Shown here: positions 28,501-38,190 of the stretch, in pieces
Layout of the letters: the number at the start of each line of letters is the position of its first letter
Position numbering within the stretch: the first letter of the stretch is position 1
Source: an uncultured Anaeroplasma sp.
GTDB taxonomy: Bacteria; Bacillota_I; Bacilli_A; Acholeplasmatales; Anaeroplasmataceae
DNA length: 64,000 nt
Assembly (NCBI GenBank): GCA_934216145.1
Contig: CAKQBG010000001.1
Coordinates: forward strand, 1 to 64,000
Reading direction: 5' to 3'
Notes under the pieces: generated by a model
What the model saw: only the letters and a program-made list of their open reading frames with translations
What the model was told of the DNA's origin: nothing
The model's database searches: none
Program-made: the position numbers and the translations under genes

Positions 28501-30285
28501 TTATCTTTCTTCAAATTGAAGTAAATAAAGCTTATGATAATAACCATTTTTAGCTAAAAGCTCCTGATGAGTACCACTTTCAATAATCTCACCCTGAGAT
28601 AAAACAATAATATTATCAGCATGCTGAATAGTAGATAATCTATGCGCAACAACGATCATTGTTCCAATATTTTTTATCTTCTCTAATGAATTTTGAATCA
28701 ATACCTCAGTTTCAGTATCAATATTCGCAGTAGCTTCATCTAATATTAAAATTTGAGGCTTATGTAAAACAGTTCTCGCAAAAGATAAAAGCTGTCTTTG
28801 ACCTTGACTAAAATTCTCTCCACGCTCAATTACTTCTTCATCTAATCCCTTATCAAGCTTATTAATAAAACTATCGGCATTAACATAAGTAACAGCCTCA
28901 TTAATCTCCTCATCAGTAAAACGATCATCACGTAATGTAATATTAGATCTTATAGAACCACTAAACAAAAATACATCCTGAAGCATTTGACCAATATTTC
29001 TTCTTAATGAATCAAGCTTAATTTTCTTAATATCAATATCATCAATTAAAATAGTACCCTTTTGAATTTCATAATTTCTAACAATTAAGCCTAATATTGT
29101 ACTCTTACCAGCACCTGTAGCACCAACAAAAGCAACAGTTTGGCCCGGTTCAATAACGAAAGATACATCCTTTAAAATCCATTCATCCTTCTTATATGAG
29201 AACCATACATTCTTAAATTCAATTTTTCCCTTGAAATTATTAACATCAATTGCGTCCTCACTATCTCTAACCTCAGCATCTACATCTAATAAATTAAATA
29301 ATCTTTCTGATGCTGTAGTAGCCTTTTGTAAATTATTTAATTGATCAGCTAGATTTTGAATTGGGTTAAAGAATTTAGATAAATACAAATAGAAGGCAAC
29401 AATCTCTCCAGAGCCTAAGCCAATATTTAATCCAACACCAAAGGTAGTAGCTATAGCTAAAATATATAATAGAGTCATAAATGGTCTATATATACCAAAT
29501 GCGACAACAACTCCATAGCGAGCCTTTCTTAAATTCTCATTTTTTTCAAGAAATTCCTCTTCCTTAAATTTCTCCTTATTAAAGATTTGAATAATCTTCA
29601 TTCCTGATAAATTCTCATTTAAATAAGTATTTAAATCAGAAATATATCTTCTTTCATTTCTAAATACCCTAGCTACAACCTTACTAAAAATAAATGAACT
29701 TATACCTACAACTAAAATAAATCCAAGCATTATTAATGATAATAATGGAGAAATATAAATCATTAAAATATAAACACCAATAATAGTAAATATATTCTTA
29801 AGCATATTTACTAATACGTTAGTAAATAAATCTGACATAGAGGCTGTATAGGATGCAACTCTTGTAACTAATGAACCAACTGGCATTTCATCAAATTGAT
29901 TTTGACTCATATTCTCAATATGAGTGAATACTTCCATTCTAAGATTATATATAATTCTTTGACCTGATTTTTGCAAAATCATAGATTCAATATATAAAAA
30001 AAACTGATTAATAATACCAATAACTAAAAAAGCTACTGCGTAAAAAACAATTTTATTTAAAGCACCATCAGCTGTAAGCATTGAATCATCAGACAAAATA
30101 TTAGTAATATTTCTTAAAAATAAAGGTGAAATAACATCTAAAAAGACATTAAATATTAATAATAGAAAGGCAATTATAAATTGTACCATTTCAGGCTTAA
30201 TATAATAAAGAGTTCTTTTAACCATTACTTTAAAGGGAATCTTATGATCTCCCTTTAACTTTAATTTCTTTTCATTATCTTCCAT
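28501..30285 (-). CDS. ABC exporter half-transporter, catalytic-site partner
   Basis: A 594-residue half-transporter: six transmembrane helices (about 30-320) fused to an ATPase domain (about 350-585). Walker A is GATGAGKST, the signature FSQGQRQ, and Walker B ILILDEATANID with an intact catalytic Glu, and AHRLST gives the H-loop. It pairs with the adjacent gene 1 nt upstream, whose Walker B has Asp in place of Glu, the usual sign of a heterodimeric exporter (LmrCD or YheIH type). Such pumps export drugs or lipids; substrate unknown. Confidence 0.9.
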   Translation of the reverse strand: MEDNEKKLKLKGDHKIPFKVMVKRTLYYIKPEMVQFIIAFLLLIFNVFLDVISPLFLRNITNILSDDSMLTADGALNKIVFYAVAFLVIGIINQFFLYIESMILQKSGQRIIYNLRMEVFTHIENMSQNQFDEMPVGSLVTRVASYTASMSDLFTNVLVNMLKNIFTIIGVYILMIYISPLLSLIMLGFILVVGISSFIFSKVVARVFRNERRYISDLNTYLNENLSGMKIIQIFNKEKFKEEEFLEKNENLRKARYGVVVAFGIYRPFMTLLYILAIATTFGVGLNIGLGSGEIVAFYLYLSKFFNPIQNLADQLNNLQKATTASERLFNLLDVDAEVRDSEDAIDVNNFKGKIEFKNVWFSYKKDEWILKDVSFVIEPGQTVAFVGATGAGKSTILGLIVRNYEIQKGTILIDDIDIKKIKLDSLRRNIGQMLQDVFLFSGSIRSNITLRDDRFTDEEINEAVTYVNADSFINKLDKGLDEEVIERGENFSQGQRQLLSFARTVLHKPQILILDEATANIDTETEVLIQNSLEKIKNIGTMIVVAHRLSTIQHADNIIVLSQGEIIESGTHQELLAKNGYYHKLYLLQFEER

Positions 30286-30286
30286 A

Positions 30287-32074
30287 CTACTTACCTCCCT
30301 CTACTTCCTTTTCTAGAGTTTGTAAATATACCATACGTTGATATGTAGGAGAAATCTTAAGTAAATTCTCATGAGTATCAAATGCCTCAACTCTACCATC
30401 ATTTAATACTAAAATTCTATTCAAATGACTAACAGTTGAAACACGAGAAGCAATAACAATAGTAGTTTTATTATTACGATATTCCTTAATATTCTTTAAT
30501 ATAGTTTCCTCTGTTTTAACATCAACAGCTGAAACAGAATCATCCATAATCATAATAGGTGCTTCCTTTATAAAAGCCCTCGCAATAGAGATTCTTTGTT
30601 TTTGACCACCTGATAAAGTAACTCCTCTTTCACCTGATATAGTATCATATCCATATGTAAAGCATTTAATATTCTCATCAACATCTGCAAATCTTGCAGC
30701 ATTTTGAATATTTGAAAAATCTAATTTTTGATTAGAAAAAGCTATATTATTTCTAATCTTATCACTAAATAAGAAATTATCCTGTGGTACATATCCAATA
30801 GCGTTTCTAACACTTTCAATATCACAATCCATAATATCCTTATCATCGATTAATATAGTACCCTTAGGTATATTATAAAGCCTTAATAATGAATTAACTA
30901 ATGTTGTCTTTCCACTACCAATCTTACCAACTATACCAATAGTTTCTCCAGGATTAATTTGAAATGATATATCAGTTAAATACTTATTAGGTGAATCAGG
31001 GTATGAGAATGTAAAATGATTGAATGTAATCTTACCCTTAACATCCTTAAGAATAATAGAATTAAGAGGGCTTTTAATTTCCTCTTCTTCATCTAAAAAT
31101 TTCTCAACTCTAATATATGAGGTTTTAGCTCTAGATCTCATTGAAACAATTTGACCTAATGCCATCATAGGCCAAATTAAAGTATCAAAATAACCAACAA
31201 ATGTTACTAAATCTCCAGCCTTTAATATAACCTCATGCCCAAATAATAATACTGGATTACCAGATGCATAGCAATAAGCAAAATAACCACCAACGCCTAA
31301 CACTAAAGCCATAATTATACTTATAATTAAAGAAATCAAAACATCAAAAACAACAGATATTCTAGCAAAATTTACATTTACATCCTGATTTTTTCTTGCA
31401 ATCTTCGCAAATTGATGAATCTCACTTGTTCCTTTAACAAAAGCCTTAATAACCCTAATACCAGTAAAGCTTTCCTGTGAAAAATCATACAAATCATCAA
31501 AGGCCTCTTGTCTTTCCTTCCATTTTAATGACATATATTTCTCAACAAGAGCTCCCCAAACAATAATAAGGATCATTGGAATAATCGCAATCAAGGCTAA
31601 TATCCAATCAAGCATAATCATTTTAACAATAACTAAAATTGATAAAAAGAAGGCATCAACAAGCATAATAGAGCCCCAGCCTAAAAATTCCTCTATAGTC
31701 TCTAAATCAGTAATAAACCAAGCCATAATATTACCAACACTATTCTCATGATAATATCTTTGAGATAGTCTTTCCGATTTCAAAAACATCTCATGTCTTA
31801 GTCCTGCTTCAGTTTTTTGAGAGGCATAAAAAATAGAAAATCTCCACATCATTCTTCCTAAAAACATAATAAAAGCAACAAATACAATAATCATTACATA
31901 TTTAGAAATTAAATTCATATCAATATTCACACTACTACTAGCATCAACAACCTTACCTAGATATTCAGGAATATATAATTGAAAATAATCAACAACTATT
32001 AAGCCAACAAGTCCTATTAAATAAAAAACTATATATTTAATATAATATTTATTTAAATATTTCCCAAAGAGCAT
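30287..32074 (-). CDS. ABC exporter half-transporter, degenerate-site partner
   Basis: A 595-residue half-transporter with six transmembrane helices (about 12-310) and a C-terminal ATPase. Walker A is GKIGSGKTT, the signature LSGGQKQ, and Walker B IMIMDDSVSAVD, in which the catalytic Glu is Asp. The switch His region reads ASRVST, lacking the H-loop His. One of the two composite ATP sites of the dimer should therefore be inactive or slow. It is transcribed ahead of its partner with AAGGAG before the ATG. The 157-nt gap upstream holds the terminator of the glycosyltransferase gene and probably this operon's promoter. Confidence 0.9.
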   Translation of the reverse strand: MLFGKYLNKYYIKYIVFYLIGLVGLIVVDYFQLYIPEYLGKVVDASSSVNIDMNLISKYVMIIVFVAFIMFLGRMMWRFSIFYASQKTEAGLRHEMFLKSERLSQRYYHENSVGNIMAWFITDLETIEEFLGWGSIMLVDAFFLSILVIVKMIMLDWILALIAIIPMILIIVWGALVEKYMSLKWKERQEAFDDLYDFSQESFTGIRVIKAFVKGTSEIHQFAKIARKNQDVNVNFARISVVFDVLISLIISIIMALVLGVGGYFAYCYASGNPVLLFGHEVILKAGDLVTFVGYFDTLIWPMMALGQIVSMRSRAKTSYIRVEKFLDEEEEIKSPLNSIILKDVKGKITFNHFTFSYPDSPNKYLTDISFQINPGETIGIVGKIGSGKTTLVNSLLRLYNIPKGTILIDDKDIMDCDIESVRNAIGYVPQDNFLFSDKIRNNIAFSNQKLDFSNIQNAARFADVDENIKCFTYGYDTISGERGVTLSGGQKQRISIARAFIKEAPIMIMDDSVSAVDVKTEETILKNIKEYRNNKTTIVIASRVSTVSHLNRILVLNDGRVEAFDTHENLLKISPTYQRMVYLQTLEKEVEGGK

Positions 32075-32188
32075 AAAATCATCTCCTTAATATAATTAGT
32101 ATCTATTATATAATATAAAAATTAAAATTCAATTTTATTATTTAAATTTAATAAAATAACTAAAGTTATTAAACCTAAGAATAAAAAA

Positions 32189-32213
32189 TGATACAATTTC
32201 ATTTCTTGTATCA
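32189..32213 (-). terminator. Terminator after the glycosyltransferase gene
   Basis: Eight-bp stem TGATACAA/TTGTATCA around a 9-nt loop, followed by TTTTTTA on the minus strand. It closes the GH3-GtrA-glycosyltransferase operon. Confidence 0.7.
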
Positions 32214-32231
32214 CTTTTATTAATTATGAAA

Positions 32232-33260
32232 TTAAACTCCTAGCTTAACATACTTACATAAAAATTTATAACCCATTATTGAAAGTGCTCCCTTTAAATT
32301 CCAAGAAGCAATATTAAATATAAGAATAGATGTATGATGCTTTAAATAATTATACATATTCTTATCTCTAGCCTTTAAATTATTCCACATATCGTAATAT
32401 AATTTTCTTCTTTCAGAAGAGTTCTTAGCTGTTGTAAAGAAAATAGTATTATTCATAATGGCATATAAAATATGAAGCATATTCTTTTTTAATGGCTTAT
32501 CCATTTTACAAATATCATTATAGTTATAAGCCTCTAGCATAATATTCATAACTCTAATTTGTTCTTGGTATCTTTTTACTACATTATCAATTGTTACAGA
32601 TTGTCCAGGTCTTCCGATATAATACATATATAAATTAACATCTAAATAATAAATTTTCTTCATATATGGTAATGGAACATACGCAAAAATATTATCAACA
32701 TAAAATGTATGCTCAGGAAGAACTAATCCTGATTCTCTTAATTTCTCAGTTTTATATAGCAATGAATGCATTAATAGCATCTTCCATAGCTTTAATGCTT
32801 TAGCCTCCTTCCATTCAAAAAATCTTCTAACAGGAAAATTCTTCTTATATTCACTAACATATTGTGTAGAATCATATTGCTTATCATAAATAAAATTAGT
32901 AATATATAAATCCGCTTCTTCCTTATTATTAACATGATCTCTTAAAGTATCTAATAGCTCTAATAATGCATTTTCCTCTAAATAATCATCAGAATCAACA
33001 ACCTTAAAGTATAAACCTGTTGAAAGCTCAATTCCTTTATTAACACCAGAACCATGTCCACCATTAGCCTTATGACAAACACGACAAATAGTAGGATATT
33101 TTTCTACATATTCATCAGCTATAATACCTGTATTATCAGTTGAACCGTCATCAACAATAATAATCTCAACCTCATCCTTACCTACTAATAAAGAATCAAT
33201 ACATTTTCTCATATATGCTTCTGAATTATAGCATGGCACTGTAAATGATATTAGCTTCAC
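32232..33260 (-). CDS. Family 2 glycosyltransferase
   Basis: A 342-residue GT-A glycosyltransferase. (M)KLISFTVPCYNSE is the typical family start, IIIVDDGSTDNTG near 33-45 binds the nucleotide sugar, NGGHGSGVNKGI lies near 66 and VVDSDDYLEE near 84-93 provides the metal-binding DxD-type motif. There is no membrane segment, so it is not a GtrB-like polyprenyl-phosphate glycosyltransferase. I prefer the GTG at 33260 as start, since it gives the canonical N-terminus; a GTG three codons upstream is possible. It follows the GtrA-like gene by 1 nt. The sugar and acceptor are unknown; a surface glycan is inferred from the neighbours. Confidence 0.85.
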   Translation of the reverse strand: MKLISFTVPCYNSEAYMRKCIDSLLVGKDEVEIIIVDDGSTDNTGIIADEYVEKYPTICRVCHKANGGHGSGVNKGIELSTGLYFKVVDSDDYLEENALLELLDTLRDHVNNKEEADLYITNFIYDKQYDSTQYVSEYKKNFPVRRFFEWKEAKALKLWKMLLMHSLLYKTEKLRESGLVLPEHTFYVDNIFAYVPLPYMKKIYYLDVNLYMYYIGRPGQSVTIDNVVKRYQEQIRVMNIMLEAYNYNDICKMDKPLKKNMLHILYAIMNNTIFFTTAKNSSERRKLYYDMWNNLKARDKNMYNYLKHHTSILIFNIASWNLKGALSIMGYKFLCKYVKLGV

Positions 33261-33261
33261 T

Positions 33262-34236
33262 CTATTCACCAGCCTTTAATTCATTAAAAAGCTTTAAAGC
33301 CTCTTCCTTTTCTAATTTAGCCTTTTTAGCCTCATCATATGTTTTAATTAAAAGCTTACTATTCTCATCAGTAGGAGCTTTTTCAAATTCAGCCTTTATA
33401 GCATAATAGGTAACAGCCTTTGAATCAGCTAGCTTAGAAAGACTAAAATACTTCTTTCTAGCTAAATCTAAATTAGCCGCTTTTTCATATTTCTTAGCCT
33501 TTTCCATTACCGCAACAAGCTTTTCCTCACTACACTGCTTATTTTGTAATACCTCAACCTTCGTATTTAATCTAGCACTTTCCTTTTGTAAATCAGGGAA
33601 TATAATCTTATTTACAAAGAAGAAAACAACCATTGAAACACCACCAGTAATAACTGTAGTTAAAATACTATATAAGGCTGTAGGTAATACCTGATATGCC
33701 CAACCAATCCAGAAAGATGTAATTGCGTTACATAATAATGAAATTAATACCCAAGCAATAAAGAACCACATAGCCTGAAAATACGGATTTCCCTTTGATT
33801 TATAGGTAATATTTCTTTGAAGAGGGAAATTAATTACCTGAGCAAAAAAAGTTGCAAGCTCATAAGCTATAAAATAGCCTAAGCCTCCACCAATTTTAAC
33901 AACTCCATCAACCATTTGAACATCATATCCTAAAACACTCCATTTGAATGGCTGATATCCCGGAAGGCTAATAGTAATACCCGGCCATAAAAATTCCTTT
34001 CCAGCTAACTCAAGTCCAAACGCATATGGTAAAAACGTCATAACAATATATTGGAAAATAGTAACCATCATTGAGAATACCCAAAACATAAATATTTCAT
34101 ATAAAAGCTTAGATAGCTTAGGATACTTATTTGAAAATCTTGTCCAAGCTAAAGACATACTTCTTCCAATTTTTTGAAAAAAGGCAATAAATTTATTATT
34201 AGATAATTCCTTAACCTCAAACTCCATTTCATTCAT
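33262..34236 (-). CDS. GtrA-like membrane protein with helical C-terminal extension
   Basis: A 324-residue protein. Residues about 40-215 hold four hydrophobic helices with GtrA-like features (FFAQVINFPLQRNITYKSKG between helices 2 and 3). GtrA proteins help flip polyprenyl-linked sugars across the membrane. A further about 105 residues form a charged, Lys/Ala/Glu-rich helical domain resembling a coiled coil or TPR-like hairpins, which ordinary GtrA (around 120-150 residues) does not have. The ATG at 34236 lies 10 nt after GGGAGG; an earlier ATG is too close to that site. It sits between a cytoplasmic GH3 gene and a glycosyltransferase. Confidence 0.65.
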   Translation of the reverse strand: MNEMEFEVKELSNNKFIAFFQKIGRSMSLAWTRFSNKYPKLSKLLYEIFMFWVFSMMVTIFQYIVMTFLPYAFGLELAGKEFLWPGITISLPGYQPFKWSVLGYDVQMVDGVVKIGGGLGYFIAYELATFFAQVINFPLQRNITYKSKGNPYFQAMWFFIAWVLISLLCNAITSFWIGWAYQVLPTALYSILTTVITGGVSMVVFFFVNKIIFPDLQKESARLNTKVEVLQNKQCSEEKLVAVMEKAKKYEKAANLDLARKKYFSLSKLADSKAVTYYAIKAEFEKAPTDENSKLLIKTYDEAKKAKLEKEEALKLFNELKAGE

Positions 34237-34241
34237 AAAAT

Positions 34242-36701
34242 TCATTCCTCCCTTTTGAAAAAATGATGTAGTCCTTTAAAGAAATGGCCATTAAACATCA
34301 TTAATAATCCTTCCATCTTAGTACGGTTAAAACCACCAAACTTAGCTAGTCCTCTAACAGGCTGATGTAATACACCCATTACAAGAGTATTAGAGGTTGT
34401 TTTAGCTCCAATTCCCCATAAAAACTTTGTCGCAAATCTAATGACCCATGAAAATAATCTTCCTGTAAAGCCTTTAGAATATCTTAAATCCTCAACTGTT
34501 GCGTTCTCATGAATAACCATTCTATTTTTCTTATAAAAAACATACTCATCAGTAATAAGCTTTCTACCTAATAGCTCTTCAAATAGCTCATCGGATACAT
34601 TAGCAATATCACAATTACTATACTTCTCCATTATTTCCTTTGAATAACCAAAATCAAAAACAACACCATCTATATCAATTTCACCATTAAGTAAAATATC
34701 TCTACTTGAAGAACCAACATAAATCTGATATTTTCCCTTTTCAATCTCAAATTTATTCTTCTTAGGATTAAAAGCTCTAAATGTATATTCATCAAATAAA
34801 ATACTAACATTCTTAGTCTCATTAGGTTTTAAAGAAACCTTAACAAAGCCCTTAAGCTCCTTATTAGCTCTAAATACATTAGAATCATTCTTACCAATAT
34901 AAAGCTCTGCCACTTCCTTACCACTAACACTACCTGTATTAGTAATATCAAAGCTTACACCATTTTTATTAACCTTTAAATTAGAATATTTAAAGTTTGT
35001 ATAGCTTAATCCATATCCAAATGGATAATAAACCTTAATATTTCTTTTATCATAATAACGATATCCTACATAAATACTTTCCTTATATCTAATAGATAAT
35101 CGAGATGGAAAGCTTTTACTTGATGAGCAATCATCATAATCAGCAAGGAATGTCTCTGATAGCTTACCACTTGGGTTCTCTTTACCTGTTAAAATATCAA
35201 GTATCGCTTTCGCACCAGCTTCACCTGATAAATATCCATGCATTATCGCATCACTATCATTAACAATCTCCATATTAGTTACAGCACCTGTAGCTAAAAC
35301 AACTATAACCTTCTTACCTAATCCTTGTAAGGCCTTTAATACTAATAACTGATTTTTAGGAATATTAATAGTAGTTCTATCTAATCCCTCTGCCTCTGTT
35401 ACCTCATCTAATCCCATAAAATAAACAATCTTATCGGAAGCCTTAGCTAGCTTAATAGCTCTATTCAAAAGCTTTTTATTATTTTTACCATATCTATCAA
35501 AGCCCTTTTCATAGCCAATAAAATTGATATCATATTTTTTTACTTCATCATAAACATTATCAAGCTTTAAAGGATTAACAACAGAAGAACCAGCTCCCTG
35601 ATATCTAGGATTTTTACAAAAATCTCCTATAAAGCATACCTTCTCTATACCTAAAGGTAATGTCTTATTATCATTCTTTAATAAAACAATACTTTCTACT
35701 GCAGCTTGATATGCTAGATTATGATGAGCCTCCTTATCAAAATCCTTTTTATTTTCCTTTATAGCCTTATTAGTTTCAAAAACGAAATCAAGAATTCTAT
35801 CACAGCATTCATCAACAAGCCTTATATCAAGCTTACCATCAATAATACCTTTCTCAATTTCATCATAGTTATGCTTATCCTCATCTCTCTTATAAGGATT
35901 TTTCCAACCCTTAGTTAAAGCTTTATAAACATCATCAGCACCATATTTACAAGAAGGCATCTCTAAATCAGACCCAGCAATAACACCTGCAACTCTATCA
36001 TTACATCCAGCCCAATCAGATACAACAATACCATCAAAGCCCCATTCATCTCTTAAAATATCCTTTAATAAATGCATAGACTCATTTGCATATTGTCCAT
36101 TCACCCTATTATATGATGACATAATTCCCTTTGAATGGCCATCCTTTACAGCCATCTCAAATGGCATTAAATAAATCTCTCTTAGAGCTCTTTCATCCGC
36201 ATCACTATTAACTGTCATTCTTCTAAATTCCTGATTATTTAAAGCGAAATGCTTAACACAGCCTCTAACACCCTTTGACTGAATACCTTTAATATAGCTA
36301 GAAGCCATTTTACCTGCTAAATAAGGATCCTCTGAAAAATACTCGAAATTTCTACCACATAATGGATTTCTTTTAATATTAGTTCCTGGACCTAAAATCA
36401 TATTAACATCTAAGCTAATGGCCTCTTCTCCTAAGGAAGCTCCAATTTTTTCTCCTAGCTCTACATTAAAGCTGTTAGCAACTGTTGCAGCAGTAGGAAA
36501 GCATGTAGATGGAATACTTGCATTTAAGCCTAAATGATCTGAAGCTGCTGCTTGCTTTCTAAGACCATGAGGTCCATCTGATAAAAAGGCTGATGGAATG
36601 CCAAGCTCCTTAATTTCTAACGTGCTCCAAAAATCCCTACCTGTCAGCATGTCACATTTTTGCCTAATAGTTAGCTTATCAATTATTTCCTTATATTTCA
36701 T
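34242..36701 (-). CDS. Cytoplasmic GH3 beta-glycosidase
   Basis: An 819-residue family 3 glycoside hydrolase with no signal peptide, acting on imported glycosides. Normal domain order: the TIM-barrel N-domain (about 10-300) has LSDGPHGLR near 40-48, KHFALNNQE at 150-158 and the nucleophile Asp229 in VVSDWAG. The alpha/beta C-domain (about 340-540) begins with SIVLLKNDNKTLPL. A fibronectin-type-III-like domain (about 590-665) follows FGYGLSYT. The C-terminal 130-residue extension has MFNGHFFKGL near the end, as in other cytoplasmic GH3 of Bacillota. Beta-glucosidase is likely, but xylosidase or related activity cannot be excluded. It starts an operon with the GtrA-like and glycosyltransferase genes. 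Confidence 0.9.
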   Translation of the reverse strand: MKYKEIIDKLTIRQKCDMLTGRDFWSTLEIKELGIPSAFLSDGPHGLRKQAAASDHLGLNASIPSTCFPTAATVANSFNVELGEKIGASLGEEAISLDVNMILGPGTNIKRNPLCGRNFEYFSEDPYLAGKMASSYIKGIQSKGVRGCVKHFALNNQEFRRMTVNSDADERALREIYLMPFEMAVKDGHSKGIMSSYNRVNGQYANESMHLLKDILRDEWGFDGIVVSDWAGCNDRVAGVIAGSDLEMPSCKYGADDVYKALTKGWKNPYKRDEDKHNYDEIEKGIIDGKLDIRLVDECCDRILDFVFETNKAIKENKKDFDKEAHHNLAYQAAVESIVLLKNDNKTLPLGIEKVCFIGDFCKNPRYQGAGSSVVNPLKLDNVYDEVKKYDINFIGYEKGFDRYGKNNKKLLNRAIKLAKASDKIVYFMGLDEVTEAEGLDRTTINIPKNQLLVLKALQGLGKKVIVVLATGAVTNMEIVNDSDAIMHGYLSGEAGAKAILDILTGKENPSGKLSETFLADYDDCSSSKSFPSRLSIRYKESIYVGYRYYDKRNIKVYYPFGYGLSYTNFKYSNLKVNKNGVSFDITNTGSVSGKEVAELYIGKNDSNVFRANKELKGFVKVSLKPNETKNVSILFDEYTFRAFNPKKNKFEIEKGKYQIYVGSSSRDILLNGEIDIDGVVFDFGYSKEIMEKYSNCDIANVSDELFEELLGRKLITDEYVFYKKNRMVIHENATVEDLRYSKGFTGRLFSWVIRFATKFLWGIGAKTTSNTLVMGVLHQPVRGLAKFGGFNRTKMEGLLMMFNGHFFKGLHHFFKREE

Positions 36702-36800
36702 TTTTGTATACCTCTTAACTTGATTATATATAAAAATATATATCTTTCATATCCCTATAGTACAAACTGTATTTTTTTTGAAATCAAAAGCTTTTAAACA

Positions 36801-38180
36801 TTATAAACTGAATAATTTCTTTACTGATTTTTTATCAATTTTGCCATTATCTAATAAAGGAATTTTATCTACAATAGCTATTTTTAAAGGCATTTCCTGC
36901 TTATTTAAATATCTACTTAAAATACTATTAATATCTAAATTATCAACTGATTCCTTTAAAACAACCGCAAGTGCAGGTACCTCTCCTACACTACTATCAT
37001 CAATTCCAACTACCGCATATTCCTTAAATATTTTCACTTCACTTAACTTCTTTTCAATTTCAGAAATAGAAACATTTATGCCATTACGAATAATTATTTC
37101 CTTTTTTCTACCTATAATATGCAAAAAGCCATCATTATCAATTCTACCAATATCTCCAGTTAATAAATATTCATTCTTAGTCAAAAGACTACCATTAAAA
37201 TAGCCATTACACATTGATGGGCTTTTAACCATAATTTCCCCATCATCTAAAATCTTTATATCATTAGCTGGATAGCATCTACCTACTGAATCAGCTAATA
37301 AGCTACTATCATCACTAAAAGCTCCTGTACTTATACCAATACATTCACTCATACCATATACTGAAATTAACTTAATACCTAAATTTTTTTCAATTTTAAA
37401 ATAATCACTCTTACTACAAGGTGCTCCTCCAACATAAGCACACCTTAATGAGCTCACATTATATCCATCTCTCATTTCAGTCATTTTTAAAAGAATAGAA
37501 GGAACACCATTAAATCTAGTAATATGATATTTATCAACATATCCTAATAATGAGCATACATCAGAATCAGCTGCTACAAAAACCTTAAACTGAAAGCAAA
37601 CTGCAGTAAATAACATAGCCATAGCGAATACATGATTTAATGGTAAAAAAGCTAAAGCAATATCATCTTCTCTATAATCTCCATAATTCTTAGAATCAAA
37701 AGCGTTATTAATAAAGGCATATTGGCTATGAATAACAAGCTTTCTATCCCCAGTAGACCCTGATGTTGATATCATAATAGTAGTTTCTCTACTATCGTTT
37801 AAAGCTTCAAATTTAATCTCAGGAAAAGCTGAAGATTTAATAACCTTTCTATTTTCTCCTATCGAATAGCTAATTTTTAATCCACTCTCTAGCTCTAATT
37901 TATTTAAATCCTCATGCATATCAACCATTAACGCAATCGCGCCCATTATTTGACATGAAAAGAAATAAACTATAGTTTCAATATCTCTTTTACATAATAT
38001 TGAAACAACATCTCCTTTTTTCACTCCCATTTCACTTAAATAATTAGCAGTAGTACAAATAGTTTTCAAAAATTCACCTACTGTATATTTTTCATTCTCA
38101 TTCTCTAAAAAAACAAAATTTGGCTTTTTCTTTACAAATGAATTAAATAATTCATAAACTGTTTCTCTAGATAAACTCAT
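36801..38180 (-). CDS. AMP-forming acyl/aminoacyl ligase (DltA-like position)
   Basis: A 459-residue member of the adenylate-forming superfamily. The P-loop STSGSTGDRK is near 143-152, YGMSE near 270, TGDIGR near 341, GRKKEIIIRNG near 356-366 and the catalytic Lys in NGKIDKK near 449. It is cytoplasmic, with no carrier-protein domain attached. It lies 10 nt after an MBOAT gene, the reverse of the DltA-DltB order, and no DltC-like carrier is visible anywhere in the window. I infer that it activates an acyl or aminoacyl group for transfer to a surface polymer, perhaps as a CoA thioester. An ordinary acyl-CoA synthetase is the alternative. It is the last gene of its operon. Confidence 0.8.
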   Translation of the reverse strand: MSLSRETVYELFNSFVKKKPNFVFLENENEKYTVGEFLKTICTTANYLSEMGVKKGDVVSILCKRDIETIVYFFSCQIMGAIALMVDMHEDLNKLELESGLKISYSIGENRKVIKSSAFPEIKFEALNDSRETTIMISTSGSTGDRKLVIHSQYAFINNAFDSKNYGDYREDDIALAFLPLNHVFAMAMLFTAVCFQFKVFVAADSDVCSLLGYVDKYHITRFNGVPSILLKMTEMRDGYNVSSLRCAYVGGAPCSKSDYFKIEKNLGIKLISVYGMSECIGISTGAFSDDSSLLADSVGRCYPANDIKILDDGEIMVKSPSMCNGYFNGSLLTKNEYLLTGDIGRIDNDGFLHIIGRKKEIIIRNGINVSISEIEKKLSEVKIFKEYAVVGIDDSSVGEVPALAVVLKESVDNLDINSILSRYLNKQEMPLKIAIVDKIPLLDNGKIDKKSVKKLFSL

Positions 38181-38190
38181 AAAATACCTC

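Noticed and set aside
32232-33260. Calling the glycosyltransferase GtrB because it follows a GtrA-like gene
   Set aside because: It lacks the C-terminal membrane helices of GtrB-type enzymes and its motifs are those of ordinary GT2 proteins.
36801-38180. Naming the ligase dltA and its operon dlt
   Set aside because: No DltC carrier, reversed gene order, and no visible residue pattern proving D-alanine specificity.
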